Source of the DNA: Pseudomonas sp.
GTDB lineage: Bacteria > Pseudomonadota > Gammaproteobacteria > Pseudomonadales > Pseudomonadaceae
Direction: 5' to 3'
DNA length: 64,000 bases
NCBI RefSeq assembly: GCF_002796985.1
Contig: NZ_PEKX01000007.1
Coordinates: forward strand, 1,044,284-1,108,283
In this document: positions 37,460 through 47,187 of the stretch, in pieces
Layout of the letters: every line of letters begins with the position of its first letter
Position numbering within the stretch: position 1 is the stretch's first letter
Notes under the pieces: generated by a model
What the model was told of the DNA's origin: nothing
Database searches by the model: none
Seen by the model: only the letters and a program-made list of their open reading frames with translations
Made by a program: the position numbers and the translations under genes

Positions 37460-38038
37460 ATGGCTCGGACCAAAACGGTGAGTGACGAAGCGGTACTCGA
37501 CGCTGCCATGGTGCTGATGGTGCGCGCAGGACCGGAGGCGGTGACCTTCGCCGCCGTTGGCCGCGAGGTCGGGCTGTCCGCCGCGACGCTGGTGCAGCGG
37601 CATGCAACCAAGGCCGAGTTCCTCCGCGCCGTGCTGCTGCGCGCCTGGGATCAGCTGGATGAGCAGACCGCGCGCCTGGACGAGAGCGCCGAGTTGAGCC
37701 CGGAAGGCGCAGTGCAGATGCTGGTGGCGATGTTCCCGGTGGGCGAGGGCGAGGCGGACTACGCGGAGGGGCTGCTGATCCTGCGCGAGGACATGCGCGA
37801 TCCGCTGCTTCGCGAGCGTGGTGCACAGTGGGGCGCCACATTGGCCAAGGCATTGGGGCGCCGGTTGAGCGATGACCCGCAGAGGCAGCCCGTACTTGGC
37901 CGGCTGATGGCCAGCCAATGGCAGGGCGCGCAATTGTGGTGGGCCTTCGAGCGCCAGGGCGATCCGGCCAGCGCCATCGGCGCAGAGTTGCGGCGCTGGT
38001 GCGAAGTCGTGCTGAGGGCGGAAAGGGTTGCGGGATAA
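37460..38038 (+). CDS. TetR-family transcriptional regulator
   Basis: A 192-residue regulator. N-terminal HTH at about residues 8-50: SDEAVLDAAMVLMVRAGPEAVTFAAVGREVGLSAATLVQRHATKAEFLRAVLL. The C-terminal ligand domain is unlike typical TetR sequences and gives no hint of inducer. It sits divergent to the reductase with the 22-bp palindrome in between, and upstream of the MGMT-type gene (10 bp gap), with which it may be cotranscribed. Confidence 0.88.
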   Translation: MARTKTVSDEAVLDAAMVLMVRAGPEAVTFAAVGREVGLSAATLVQRHATKAEFLRAVLLRAWDQLDEQTARLDESAELSPEGAVQMLVAMFPVGEGEADYAEGLLILREDMRDPLLRERGAQWGATLAKALGRRLSDDPQRQPVLGRLMASQWQGAQLWWAFERQGDPASAIGAELRRWCEVVLRAERVAG

Positions 38039-38062
38039 GACGCAGGGATGGAGACTCGTCCG

Positions 38063-38596
38063 ATGCATTACTGCCTGATCGAAACAGACCTCGGCTGGTT
38101 CGGGCTCGCCTGGAGCCCACAGGGGATCACGCGCGCTTATCTGCCGGGCGACTCGGTGCACAGTGTGCGTGAGCGCTTCGACAAGCTCGGCAGCGAGACT
38201 GCCCACTGGCCTGCGTTCATCGATGAGGCGCGTCAGTTGATCCTGGGCTATGCGCGGGGCGAGGCGGTGTCCTTCGACAGCTTGCCGCTGGACCTGTCCG
38301 CTGTGAGCGATTTCCACCGCCGTGTCTACGACGACATTCTCCAGCTGGGGCGCGGCGAAACTACGACCTACGGCGAGATTGCCCGGCGCCTGGGCGATGT
38401 CGGCTTGTCGCGCGCGGTGGGGCAGGCGATGGGCAGCAACCCGATCCCGCTGATCATTCCTTGCCACCGAGTGCTCGCCAGCGGCGGCAAGACCGGTGGC
38501 TTTTCCGCGCCGGGCGGCAGTACCTCGAAGCTGCGCATGCTGGCGCTGGAAGGCTTCGAGGACCCGCAGGCGGCGCAGACCGCCTTCGATTTCTAG
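38063..38596 (+). CDS. Methylated-DNA--cysteine methyltransferase-like protein (Ogt-type)
   Basis: A 177-residue protein with the MGMT active-site block IPCHRVLASGG (Cys134), the preceding GQAMGSNPIPLI, and TTYGEIARRLGDVGLSRAVG, plus an N-terminal Ogt-like domain. It would transfer O6-alkyl groups from guanine to its own cysteine. ATG 38063 was chosen since GGAG lies 9 bp upstream; ATG 38048 is possible. A second Ogt lies 25 bp away on the other strand, and AlkA next to that. Confidence 0.88.
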   Translation: MHYCLIETDLGWFGLAWSPQGITRAYLPGDSVHSVRERFDKLGSETAHWPAFIDEARQLILGYARGEAVSFDSLPLDLSAVSDFHRRVYDDILQLGRGETTTYGEIARRLGDVGLSRAVGQAMGSNPIPLIIPCHRVLASGGKTGGFSAPGGSTSKLRMLALEGFEDPQAAQTAFDF

Positions 38597-38618
38597 GCCG
38601 GTCTTCTAGGCCAGACTT

Positions 38619-39095
38619 TTAGGTGCGCTGCAGCGCGCCCTCCAGGCGCAGCAACAGTTCCTTGCGCGGCAGGCCGCCGGCGTAGCCGGTGAGGCTGCCG
38701 TTGCTGCCGATCACCCGGTGGCAAGGGACGATGATGCTGATCGGGTTGGCACCATTGGCCGCGCCCACCGCGCGGATCGCCTTGGCCCGGCCGATGCGCC
38801 GCGCGAGTTCCGCGTAAACGGTGGTGTAGCCGTAGGGGATCTCCAGCAAAGCCTGCCAGACCTGACGTTGGAACTCGGTACCGCCAGTGTTCAGGCGTAC
38901 GTCGAAGCGCTGGCGCTTGCCGGCGAAGTACTCGTCCAGCTGCCGCGCCACGTCGTCCAGCAAAGGGCTGCCCTGTTGCCAGTCCGGCTCGGGGTAGTGA
39001 CGGGTCTCCAGGTCCATGTAGAGCATTCGCAAGCCGCCTTCGTCGCCGGCCAGCAGCAGGCGGCCGGTGGGGCTGTCGTGGTAGCGGTAGTGCAT
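38619..39095 (-). CDS. ogt: Methylated-DNA--protein-cysteine methyltransferase
   Basis: A 158-residue suicide repair protein: FQRQVWQALLEIPYGYTTVYAELARRIGRAKAIRAVGAANGANPI, active-site IVPCHRVIGSNGSLTGYAGG with Cys125. It repairs O6-methylguanine and O4-methylthymine. The start at 39095 (GGAGG 6 bases upstream) is favoured over 39101, where the RBS would abut the ATG. It follows alkA with a 2-bp gap and is cotranscribed with it. Confidence 0.93.
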   Translation of the reverse strand: MHYRYHDSPTGRLLLAGDEGGLRMLYMDLETRHYPEPDWQQGSPLLDDVARQLDEYFAGKRQRFDVRLNTGGTEFQRQVWQALLEIPYGYTTVYAELARRIGRAKAIRAVGAANGANPISIIVPCHRVIGSNGSLTGYAGGLPRKELLLRLEGALQRT

Positions 39096-39097
39096 GG

Positions 39098-40003
39098 TCA
39101 TCCTCCGCTGCGGCCGGCCTGGGAATAGGCGTGCCACAGATAGACGGCGGCGTAGGCGCGCCACGGTCGCCAGGCTTCGGCGCGACGTTGCAGTTCGCGC
39201 GCGGTGATACCTTCGGCGCCCCAGACTGGTGACTTGAGCAGGCCCAGGTCGGCGGCGGGGAAGGCGTCCGGATCGCCGAAGGCGCGCAGGGCGACGTACT
39301 CGGCGGTCCACGGGCCGATGCCGGGGAGGGCGCAGAGGCGCTTGACCAGGTCGTCGGCGCCGTCGTCCACATGCAGTTGCAGCGCGCCGCTGGCGCAGGC
39401 GGCGGAAAAGCGCTGCAGTGTTTCCACCCGCTTGCCCGGCATGCCGATGCCGGCGAGGTCGGCCTCCGCAAGCGCTTCAGGTGTAGGGAACAGGCGGGTC
39501 GGTTGGCCCTCGGCGTCACCGGGCAGCGCTTCGCCCAGGCGCTGCACCAGCCGCCCGACGATGGTCACCGCCGCTTTCACCGTGACCTGCTGGCCGACGA
39601 TGGCGCGCACGGCCTGCTCGAATGGGTCGAACGCGGTCGGCAGGCGCAGGCCGGGCGCTTGCAGCAGGAGTGGGCCGAGGATGGTGTCGTCACCCAGGTG
39701 CCCGGCGATGTGCGCGGGGTTGCTGTCCAGGTCGAACATCTTGCGTACCCGCGCCGTCAGCGCCTCGCTGTGATGGGCCGGCAGGTGCAGTTCCAGCTCC
39801 AGTTCGGCGGTGTCGTCCAGCGGCGTGACGCTGAACCAGCCGCTGTCCGCGCCCAGCCGCACGCTGCGGGCGTAGCGCCGGGGCGACAGGCATTCGACGC
39901 CGGCCAGGCTGCGCAGGGCGAAGTGGTCGTGGAACTGCTGCCAGTTCCAGGGGGCCTGGTAGGGCAGGCGAATAATGCGGGAGTCGGCGGCTGTGTTTTT
40001 CAT
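39098..40003 (-). CDS. alkA: DNA-3-methyladenine glycosylase II
   Basis: A 301-residue HhH-GPD glycosylase that excises 3-methylpurines and other alkylated bases. AlkA N-terminal domain (residues 5-100), then TAFDPFEQAVRAIVGQQVTVKAAVTIVGRLV, hairpin LCALPGIGPWTAEYVALRAFG (residues 223-243) and catalytic Asp252 in FPAADLGLLK. No AraC-Ada domain is fused, unlike many Ada-AlkA proteins. Cotranscribed with ogt. Confidence 0.93.
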   Translation of the reverse strand: MKNTAADSRIIRLPYQAPWNWQQFHDHFALRSLAGVECLSPRRYARSVRLGADSGWFSVTPLDDTAELELELHLPAHHSEALTARVRKMFDLDSNPAHIAGHLGDDTILGPLLLQAPGLRLPTAFDPFEQAVRAIVGQQVTVKAAVTIVGRLVQRLGEALPGDAEGQPTRLFPTPEALAEADLAGIGMPGKRVETLQRFSAACASGALQLHVDDGADDLVKRLCALPGIGPWTAEYVALRAFGDPDAFPAADLGLLKSPVWGAEGITARELQRRAEAWRPWRAYAAVYLWHAYSQAGRSGG

Positions 40004-40196
40004 GCAGCGACCTTACCTGTTGCGCACCGGGCTGTCGTCCCGCGCCTGACTTTCAAACTGGCGCGGGTAAGCTCCTTTATAGAAGGCACCGACAGCAGGG
40101 TTCGACCTGTCATCTTCCGGCACGTAGAATGCGCGCCTCTTTCGGGGCGGCCCGGCCGTCCCCTCCTAGTGTCTTGTCCCGACGGGAGCCCAGCGC

Positions 40197-41057
<861 letters not shown>

Positions 41058-41064
41058 TCCGCTG

Positions 41065-41095
41065 CTGCCCGTCGCGCTCCTCGCGCGGCGGGCAG
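41065..41095 (+). terminator. Hairpin after speE
   Basis: CTGCCCG (41065-41071) pairs with CGGGCAG (41089-41095), extended by GCGC/GCGC within the loop. It lies 8 bp after the speE stop. No long T-run. Confidence 0.6.
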
Positions 41096-41378
41096 GGGAG
41101 TAATGCCCGGATTTCCCGCCCATCGGAACATTTTCTTCACAGGCCGCCCGGCACTATGCCCGCCGTCAGGTGGTCCCAGCTGGGCCGGATCACACTTGCA
41201 TCATCTCGAAACGAATCCCCGGCCAGGCTTAATGCCGGCTTAAGGCGCGCACAATAGAATGCGACGCCGCTGCTTTTGCGGTGTAATGCCGCAGCCTTTC
41301 ACGCTCGCGCGGGCAGTCCTTCTGCCCGGCCATGGCGACGCTCCTTCGAACCCTGAACGTTCACAACGGAACCAAGAA
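41096..41378. other. Intergenic region speE - sulfatase
   Basis: 283 bp with no convincing gene. It contains a CGGGCAG-tcctt-CTGCCCG hairpin at 41310-41328 and a CTTAATGCC/GGCTTAAGGCG stretch, with ACAATAGAAT near 41251-41260 as a possible -10 region. Probably the promoter and leader of the sulfatase-like gene. Confidence 0.5.
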
Positions 41379-43454
41379 ATGGGCCAATCAGAAGTCCTGA
41401 CCAATCGCCAGACCGGTGCGAGCCTCACGCGGCCGACCCTGTCCAGCCACCTGGCGTTCACCGCGCTCAGCGTCGTTGCGCTGATGGTGATGTTCTCCCT
41501 GCTGCGCGTGGCGCTGCTCATCTATAACCGCGAGTTGATCGGCAGCACCCCGGCGTCCACCTTCGTCGAAGCCTTCATCACCGGCATGCGCTTCGACATC
41601 CGCGCCGTGGTCTACATCGTCGCCCCGCTGGTGTTCGCCATCGCCAGCGTGCGCGCCATGGGCTGGCGCTGGCTGTGGAAGACCTGGCTGACGGTCGCCG
41701 CGAGCATCACGCTGTTCCTCGGCGTGCTGGAGATGGACTTCTACCGCGAGTTCCACCAGCGCCTGAACAGCCTGGTGTTCCAGTACATGTCCGAAGACCC
41801 GAAGACGGTCATGAGCATGATCTGGTACGGCTACCCGGTGGTCCGCTACCTGCTGGCCTGGGCCTTCGCCACCTGGATTCTGTACCTGCTGTTCCGCGGC
41901 ATTGACCGCGCAACCCGTCCGGAGGCTTCCGGTCCCTCCGCCGCCGCCTGGTACATCCGCGTGGCCGTGATGCTGGTGGTGATCGTGCTCTGCGTGGTGG
42001 CCGCTCGCGGCACCCTGCGCCAGGGCCCGCCGCTGCGCTGGGGCGATGCCTTCACCACCGATTCGATGTTCGCCAACCAGCTCGGCCTGAACGGCACCCT
42101 GAGCCTGATCAAGGCCGCCGAGAGCCGCTTCTCCGAAGACCGCGACAACATCTGGAAAGCCACCCTGCCGGTGGACCAGGCGCGCGACGTGGTGCGCAAG
42201 ATGCTGGTGATGCCGGACGACAAGCTGGTCGACGCCGACGATGCCGCCGTGCGCCGCGACTACACCCCGCCGGCCGATGGCACGCTGCCGATCAAGAACG
42301 TCGTGGTGATCCTGATGGAAAGCTTCGCCGGCCATTACGTCGGCGCGCTGGGCGGCAAGGGCAACATCACGCCGTACTTCGACAAGCTGAGCAAGGACGG
42401 GCTGCTGTTCACCCAGTACTTCTCCAACGGCACCCACACCCACCAGGGCATGTTCGCCACCATGGCGTGCTTCCCCAACCTGCCGGGCTTCGAGTACCTG
42501 ATGCAGACGCCCGAGGGTGGCCACAAGTTCTCCGGCCTGCCGCAACTGCTGTCGGCGCGCAAGTTCGAGGACGTCTACGTCTACAACGGCGACTTCGCCT
42601 GGGACAACCAGTCCGGCTTCTTCGCCAACCAGGGCATGACCTCGTTCATTGGCCGCAACGACTTCGTCAATCCGGTGTTCTCCGACCCGACCTGGGGCGT
42701 GTCCGACCAGGACATGTTCGCTCGCGGCAACGAGGAGCTGGACAAGCTCGAAGCCACCGGCAAGCCGTTCTACGCACTGCTGCAGACCCTGTCCAATCAC
42801 GTGCCCTACGCACTGCCCAAGGACCTGCCGGTGGAGCGCGTGACCGGTAACGGCAGCCTCGACGAGCACCTGACCGCCATGCGTTATTCCGACTGGGCGC
42901 TGGGGCAGTTCTTCGAGAAGGCGAAGAAGTCGCCGTACTACAAGGACACCCTGTTCGTGGTCGTCGGCGACCATGGTTTCGGCAGCCCCGAGCAGTTGAC
43001 CGAGATGGACCTGTTCCGCTTCAACGTGCCGCTGCTGCTGATCGCTCCGGGCATCCAGGAAAAGTTCGGTGCTACTCGCGATACCGTCGGCACCCAGATC
43101 GACATCGTGCCGACCATCATGGGTCGCCTCGGCGGCGAAGTGCGCCACCAGTGCTGGGGCCGTGACTTGCTGAACCTGCCGGCCGGCGACAAGGGCATCG
43201 GCGTGATCAAGCCGTCGGGCAGCGAGCAGGTGGTTGCCGTGATTTCCGGCAACCGCATCCTGATCCGCCCCAAGGAAGGCGACATCCGCGTCTACGACTA
43301 CAAGCTGGGCAGTGACTTCGGCGTCAAGCGCGTGGACGGCGCGACCGACCAGGAAAGCCTGCGCGTTCGCCTGGAGTCCTTCATCCAGACCGCAACCAAG
43401 AGCCTGCTGGACAACACCGCTGGCGTCGTGGACGGCAAGCCTGACGCGAAGTGA
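41379..43454 (+). CDS. LTA synthase family sulfatase / phosphoethanolamine-type transferase
   Basis: A 691-residue inner-membrane protein. Five hydrophobic helices (about residues 20-220) are followed by a periplasmic alkaline-phosphatase-fold domain: NVVVILMESFAGHYVGALGG (metal-binding Glu; Thr nucleophile expected in NGTHTHQGMFATMAC), FYALLQTLSNHVPY and VVVGDHGFG (metal ligands Asp-His). It resembles LtaS/MdoB-like phosphoglycerol transferases. ATG 41379 was preferred to the upstream frame start, which lies in the leader. Confidence 0.85.
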   Translation: MGQSEVLTNRQTGASLTRPTLSSHLAFTALSVVALMVMFSLLRVALLIYNRELIGSTPASTFVEAFITGMRFDIRAVVYIVAPLVFAIASVRAMGWRWLWKTWLTVAASITLFLGVLEMDFYREFHQRLNSLVFQYMSEDPKTVMSMIWYGYPVVRYLLAWAFATWILYLLFRGIDRATRPEASGPSAAAWYIRVAVMLVVIVLCVVAARGTLRQGPPLRWGDAFTTDSMFANQLGLNGTLSLIKAAESRFSEDRDNIWKATLPVDQARDVVRKMLVMPDDKLVDADDAAVRRDYTPPADGTLPIKNVVVILMESFAGHYVGALGGKGNITPYFDKLSKDGLLFTQYFSNGTHTHQGMFATMACFPNLPGFEYLMQTPEGGHKFSGLPQLLSARKFEDVYVYNGDFAWDNQSGFFANQGMTSFIGRNDFVNPVFSDPTWGVSDQDMFARGNEELDKLEATGKPFYALLQTLSNHVPYALPKDLPVERVTGNGSLDEHLTAMRYSDWALGQFFEKAKKSPYYKDTLFVVVGDHGFGSPEQLTEMDLFRFNVPLLLIAPGIQEKFGATRDTVGTQIDIVPTIMGRLGGEVRHQCWGRDLLNLPAGDKGIGVIKPSGSEQVVAVISGNRILIRPKEGDIRVYDYKLGSDFGVKRVDGATDQESLRVRLESFIQTATKSLLDNTAGVVDGKPDAK

Positions 43455-43468
43455 TCGAGTGGTAAGTG

Positions 43469-43493
43469 AAAAGGGGCCTTCGGGCCCCTTTTT
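43469..43493 (+). terminator. Rho-independent terminator of sulfatase gene
   Basis: AAAAGGGGCC-ttcg-GGCCCCTTTTT: a perfect stem with UUCG tetraloop and terminal T-run, 14 bp after the stop. Confidence 0.95.
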
Positions 43494-43504
43494 CTTTGGC
43501 TCTT

Positions 43505-43581
43505 CGCAGGAGCGAGCTTGCTTGAGAACAGCTTTGGCGACAGTGCCACGGCCTGGTTCGCGAGCAAGCTCGCTCCTGCAG
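43505..43581. repeat. Paired REP element
   Basis: Left copy GCAGGAGCGAGCTTGCTTGA, right copy GTTCGCGAGCAAGCTCGCTC, inverted, separated by about 30 bp, between the sulfatase terminator and the TauE gene. Confidence 0.85.
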
Positions 43582-43743
43582 GGAAAGCAGCTTGCCAGAG
43601 CCTTGGCGTAGGAGTGGATAAGCGAAAAACAGGCAAGAAGCAGTTATAAAGTAAGACCACATCGATCTAATGGGTTATAAAAAAAGTCGTTATCCTGCCG
43701 CCCACACCACGAGGTGATCAGTTTCGCCAGTCAGGACGCGTAG

Positions 43744-44529
43744 ATGGAAGTTGGCAATATCGGTTTCGTAATCGCGGGTCTTGTCGTTGGCTTTATCGTT
43801 GGAATGACTGGTGTCGGCGGCGGCTCGCTGATGACGCCGATTCTCCTCTGGTTCGGTATCAACCCCGCTGCCGCGGTGGGCACCGACCTGCTCTATGCCG
43901 CCATTACCAAGTCCGGCGGCGTCCTGGTTCACCGCAAGAACGACAACATCGACTGGCGCATCACCGGCTGGCTGGCCCTGGGCAGCGTCCCGGCGGCGGC
44001 GCTGACGCTGCTGTTCCTGCACAGCCTGCACACCGATACCGCGGCGATGAATGCCGTGATCAAGAACGCCCTGGGTGTCGTGCTGTTGCTCACCGCGCTG
44101 GCCGTGCTGTTCAAGAAGCAGGTGCTGGCCTTCGCCCAGCGCCATGCCGGCGACAGCTTCCACTTCAGTGGCCCGAAGCTGAACGCGTTCACCGTACTCA
44201 CCGGCGTGATCCTCGGTGCGATGGTTGCGCTGACTTCCATCGGCGCTGGCGCGCTGGGTACCGTGGCGCTGTTCATCCTCTACCCCTTCCTCGCTACCCG
44301 CCGTCTGGTCGGCACCGAGATTGCCCACGCCGTGCCCCTGACCCTGGTCGCCGGCCTCGGCCACGCCAGCATGGGCAACATGGACTGGGGCCTGCTGGGC
44401 TACCTGCTGATCGGCTCGCTGCCGGGCATCTACGTCGGTAGCCACCTGGCCGGGCGCATTCCGGACGGCGTGCTGCGTCCGTGCCTGGCTGTGATGCTGG
44501 CGATGATCGGCTACAAGCTGGTCTTCTAA
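43744..44529 (+). CDS. TauE/SafE (TSUP) family permease
   Basis: A 261-residue membrane protein with 7-8 helices and the two repeats of the TSUP family: GLVVGFIVGMTGVGGGSLMTPILLWFGINPAAAVGTDL near the N-terminus and a related GVILGAMVALTSIGAGALGTVALFIL later. The family exports or imports sulfonates, sulfite or related anions; substrate here unknown. Order speE - sulfatase - TauE is as recalled in P. aeruginosa. Confidence 0.88.
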   Translation: MEVGNIGFVIAGLVVGFIVGMTGVGGGSLMTPILLWFGINPAAAVGTDLLYAAITKSGGVLVHRKNDNIDWRITGWLALGSVPAAALTLLFLHSLHTDTAAMNAVIKNALGVVLLLTALAVLFKKQVLAFAQRHAGDSFHFSGPKLNAFTVLTGVILGAMVALTSIGAGALGTVALFILYPFLATRRLVGTEIAHAVPLTLVAGLGHASMGNMDWGLLGYLLIGSLPGIYVGSHLAGRIPDGVLRPCLAVMLAMIGYKLVF

Positions 44530-44548
44530 GCGCTCGTTTGCCTGACGC

Positions 44549-45565
44549 TCAGCCGCGGCGGAAGCGCCCCGGCGTCACGCCTTTCCAGCGGCGGAAGGCG
44601 TGAATGAAGTTCGACGCCTCGCCATAGCCGAGCCGCTCGGCAATCTCCTCCAGGCGAATCGCCCCGGTGGCCAGCAACTCCTCGGCCAGCGCCTGGCGCA
44701 CCTCGTCCAGCAAGGCGCGATAGCTACTGCCCTCGGTTTCCAGCCGGCGCCGCAGCGTGCGCGAGGTCATGTGCAGCTCGTCCGCCAGTTGCTCCATGTC
44801 CGGCAACCGCCCCGGCGTGCCCAGCAGGCGGTCGCGGATCTGCCCGGACAAACCGGTGCGCACCTGACGCCGGGCGAGCAGGGCGCGGCATTGTTCCTCG
44901 CAGCGTCGTGCCACTTCCGGGTTGGCGCCTGGCAGTGGCATCTCCAGGATGCGGCTGTCGAAGACGATGCGGTTTTCCGCCTGGCCGAACAGTGGCGTCA
45001 CTCCCAGTTCATCAATATAGGGCTGCAAGTCGGCCGGTCTCTCGCGGCGGAACAGCGCCTGGCGAATCGGCGGCGGCTGGTTGGTCAGGTCGCGCTGGAT
45101 GCGTAGCACGCCGCCGCCGTCGCGGTCGATGAGGAAGTTGCGCAGGTCCTCCGGTACGGCAGAATCGTCCAGCACCAGGTGCGCTTCACCGTCGTGTTCC
45201 TCCAGCGTCATGCGGTGGAAGGCGTAGGTCAGGTCCAGATAGCGCAGACCCAGGTGCGCCGCGCTGAGGAAGGTCGAGCTGCTGAGCAGGGCGAAGCCCC
45301 AGATGCCATAGGTATTGAGGTGATAGCGCAAGCCGGCCTTGAGCCCGATGCCGGGGCGCTGGCCGATCTGCCGGTTGATGTTGCGCAGCAGCTCCAGCTC
45401 CTGTGCGGCTTCCACCTCGGCGCCAGGGTCGGCGAGCACGCGGATATCCAGCCCGGTGCCGTCCAGGCACTGTTCCAGGGTCATGCCATGGTCGAGGCCG
45501 AACTGGGTCATGAGCTGCACGCTGATGGCGCTGCGCCGGGGCGACCAGGGTGGGGTGGCAGGCAT
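44549..45565 (-). CDS. AraC-family regulator, VirS/ArgR-like
   Basis: A 338-residue regulator with an N-terminal Arabinose_bd-type domain of the VirS/OruR class (about residues 20-200, LEQCLDGTGLDIRVL, GLRYHLNTYGIWGFALLSS) and a C-terminal double HTH (LRRRLETEGSSYRALLDEVRQALAEELLATGAIRLEEIAERLGYGEASNFIHAFRRWKG). ATG 45565 has GAGG upstream; the 45583 start is TTG. Divergent from the BVMO operon, which it probably controls; no operator was defined in the 146-bp gap. Confidence 0.85.
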   Translation of the reverse strand: MPATPPWSPRRSAISVQLMTQFGLDHGMTLEQCLDGTGLDIRVLADPGAEVEAAQELELLRNINRQIGQRPGIGLKAGLRYHLNTYGIWGFALLSSSTFLSAAHLGLRYLDLTYAFHRMTLEEHDGEAHLVLDDSAVPEDLRNFLIDRDGGGVLRIQRDLTNQPPPIRQALFRRERPADLQPYIDELGVTPLFGQAENRIVFDSRILEMPLPGANPEVARRCEEQCRALLARRQVRTGLSGQIRDRLLGTPGRLPDMEQLADELHMTSRTLRRRLETEGSSYRALLDEVRQALAEELLATGAIRLEEIAERLGYGEASNFIHAFRRWKGVTPGRFRRG

Positions 45566-45711
45566 TGGAACCTCGGCTTTCAAATGACCGAAAATCAGGG
45601 GTGACCGAAAGTCACAATTTTATGTCCGACTATGCCATAACCCGTCGTGGGAAGTCGCACTAGGATGGTGTCATCCGCCGCTGTGCGGACTTCGAAACCG
45701 GGAGCACAACA

Positions 45712-47187
45712 ATGACAACACCATCCCGTCGATCGGCCGCCCCGCGCGTGCTGATCATCGGTGCCGGCTTCGCCGGCCTGGGCCTGGCGATCCGCTTGCA
45801 GAAAGCCGGCATCCAGGACTTCCTGATCCTCGAGAAGGCTGCCGATGTTGGCGGCTGCTGGCGTGAGAACGTCTATCCGGGCGCCGCCTGCGATGTGCCT
45901 TCGCACCTGTATTCCTTCTCCTTCGAACCCAAGGCCGACTGGTCGCGCAAGTTCGCGCCGCAGGCGGAGATTCTCGACTACGCGCGGCACTGCGCCGACA
46001 AGTACGGGCTGCGCGAGCGCATCCGCTTCAACTGCGAAGTGCGTGAGGCGAGCTTCGACGAAGCGGCCGGCGAATGGCGGGTGACCTGCGCCGACGGCGA
46101 GGAGTTGCGCGTTCAGTCGCTGGTCTGCGCCCTCGGCCAACTGAGTCGCCCGCTGATCCCGACATTGCCGGGCATCGAGCGCTTCCAGGGCAAGGCCTTC
46201 CACTCTGCGCAGTGGGACCACGCCGCGCCGCTGGAGGGCAAGCGTGTCGCGGTGGTCGGCACCGGCGCCAGCGCCATCCAGTTCGTCCCGCAGATCGCTC
46301 CTAAAGTGGCCGAGCTGCTGCTGTTTCAGCGCAGTGCCGCCTACGTGATCCCCAAACCGGACCGCCCCTACGCCGACTGGGAGCGCCGCATCAAGGCCAG
46401 TCTGCCGTGGTTGCAGCGTCTGGACCGTGGTCTCAAGTACATCCAGCACGAGGCGCGTGCGCTGGCCTTCACGGTGTTCCCGCCGATGATGAAACTCATG
46501 CGGATCAGCTTCCATCTGCATCTGCGCAAGAGCATCAGCGATCCACAACTGCGCGCGCGGCTGCAACCGGATTACCCCATGGGCTGCAAGCGCATCCTGA
46601 TCAGCAACGACTACTATCCGGCACTGGCGCGCAGCAATGTGAAGCTGGTGGACACCGGTATCCGCGAGGTCACCGCGGACGCCATCGTCACCCGCGACGG
46701 TGTGCGGCATCCGGTGGACGCGATCATCTACGGTACCGGCTTCGCCGCCACCGAGTTCCTGGCGCCGATGCGCATCACCGGTCTTGCCGGGCGCGAGCTG
46801 AACCAGGCCTGGAGCGACGGCGCCGAAGCCTACAAGGGCATCAGCGTCAGCGGCTTCCCCAACTTCTTCATTCTCTATGGGCCGAATACCAACCTGGGGC
46901 ACAACTCCATCATCTACATGCTGGAGAGCCAGTTCCCCTACGTGCTCGGCTGCCTGCAGCGGATCCAGCGCGAGGGCCTGAAGTACCTGGACCTCAAGCC
47001 ACAGGCGCAGCAGGGCTTCAACCGCCAGCTGCAGCACGACCTGCAGCACACCATCTGGGAGCGCGGCTGCAGCAGCTGGTACAAGACCGCCAGTGGGCGC
47101 AACACCGTCAACTGGCCGGGCTTCACCTTCCGTTATCGCCAACAGACCCGTCAGCCGGAGTTCGCCGACTATGACTGCATCCGTTGA
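45712..47187 (+). CDS. Flavin-containing monooxygenase, Baeyer-Villiger type
   Basis: A 491-residue FAD/NADPH monooxygenase. FAD site GAGFAG (17-22), the Baeyer-Villiger fingerprint FxGxxxHxxxW at residues 158-168 (FQGKAFHSAQW), NADPH site GTGASA (183-188), and later FAATEFLAPMRI. It inserts oxygen next to ketones to give esters or lactones. It overlaps the hydrolase gene by 17 bp, which could then cleave the ester; the SDR would supply or reduce the ketone/alcohol. Confidence 0.9.
   Translation: MTTPSRRSAAPRVLIIGAGFAGLGLAIRLQKAGIQDFLILEKAADVGGCWRENVYPGAACDVPSHLYSFSFEPKADWSRKFAPQAEILDYARHCADKYGLRERIRFNCEVREASFDEAAGEWRVTCADGEELRVQSLVCALGQLSRPLIPTLPGIERFQGKAFHSAQWDHAAPLEGKRVAVVGTGASAIQFVPQIAPKVAELLLFQRSAAYVIPKPDRPYADWERRIKASLPWLQRLDRGLKYIQHEARALAFTVFPPMMKLMRISFHLHLRKSISDPQLRARLQPDYPMGCKRILISNDYYPALARSNVKLVDTGIREVTADAIVTRDGVRHPVDAIIYGTGFAATEFLAPMRITGLAGRELNQAWSDGAEAYKGISVSGFPNFFILYGPNTNLGHNSIIYMLESQFPYVLGCLQRIQREGLKYLDLKPQAQQGFNRQLQHDLQHTIWERGCSSWYKTASGRNTVNWPGFTFRYRQQTRQPEFADYDCIR

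Noticed and set aside
41388..43148. Very long minus-strand ORF (586 codons) opposite the sulfatase-like gene
   Set aside because: High-GC shadow: composition is His/Glu/Gln/Ala/Arg-rich without domain features, while the plus strand shows clear catalytic motifs.
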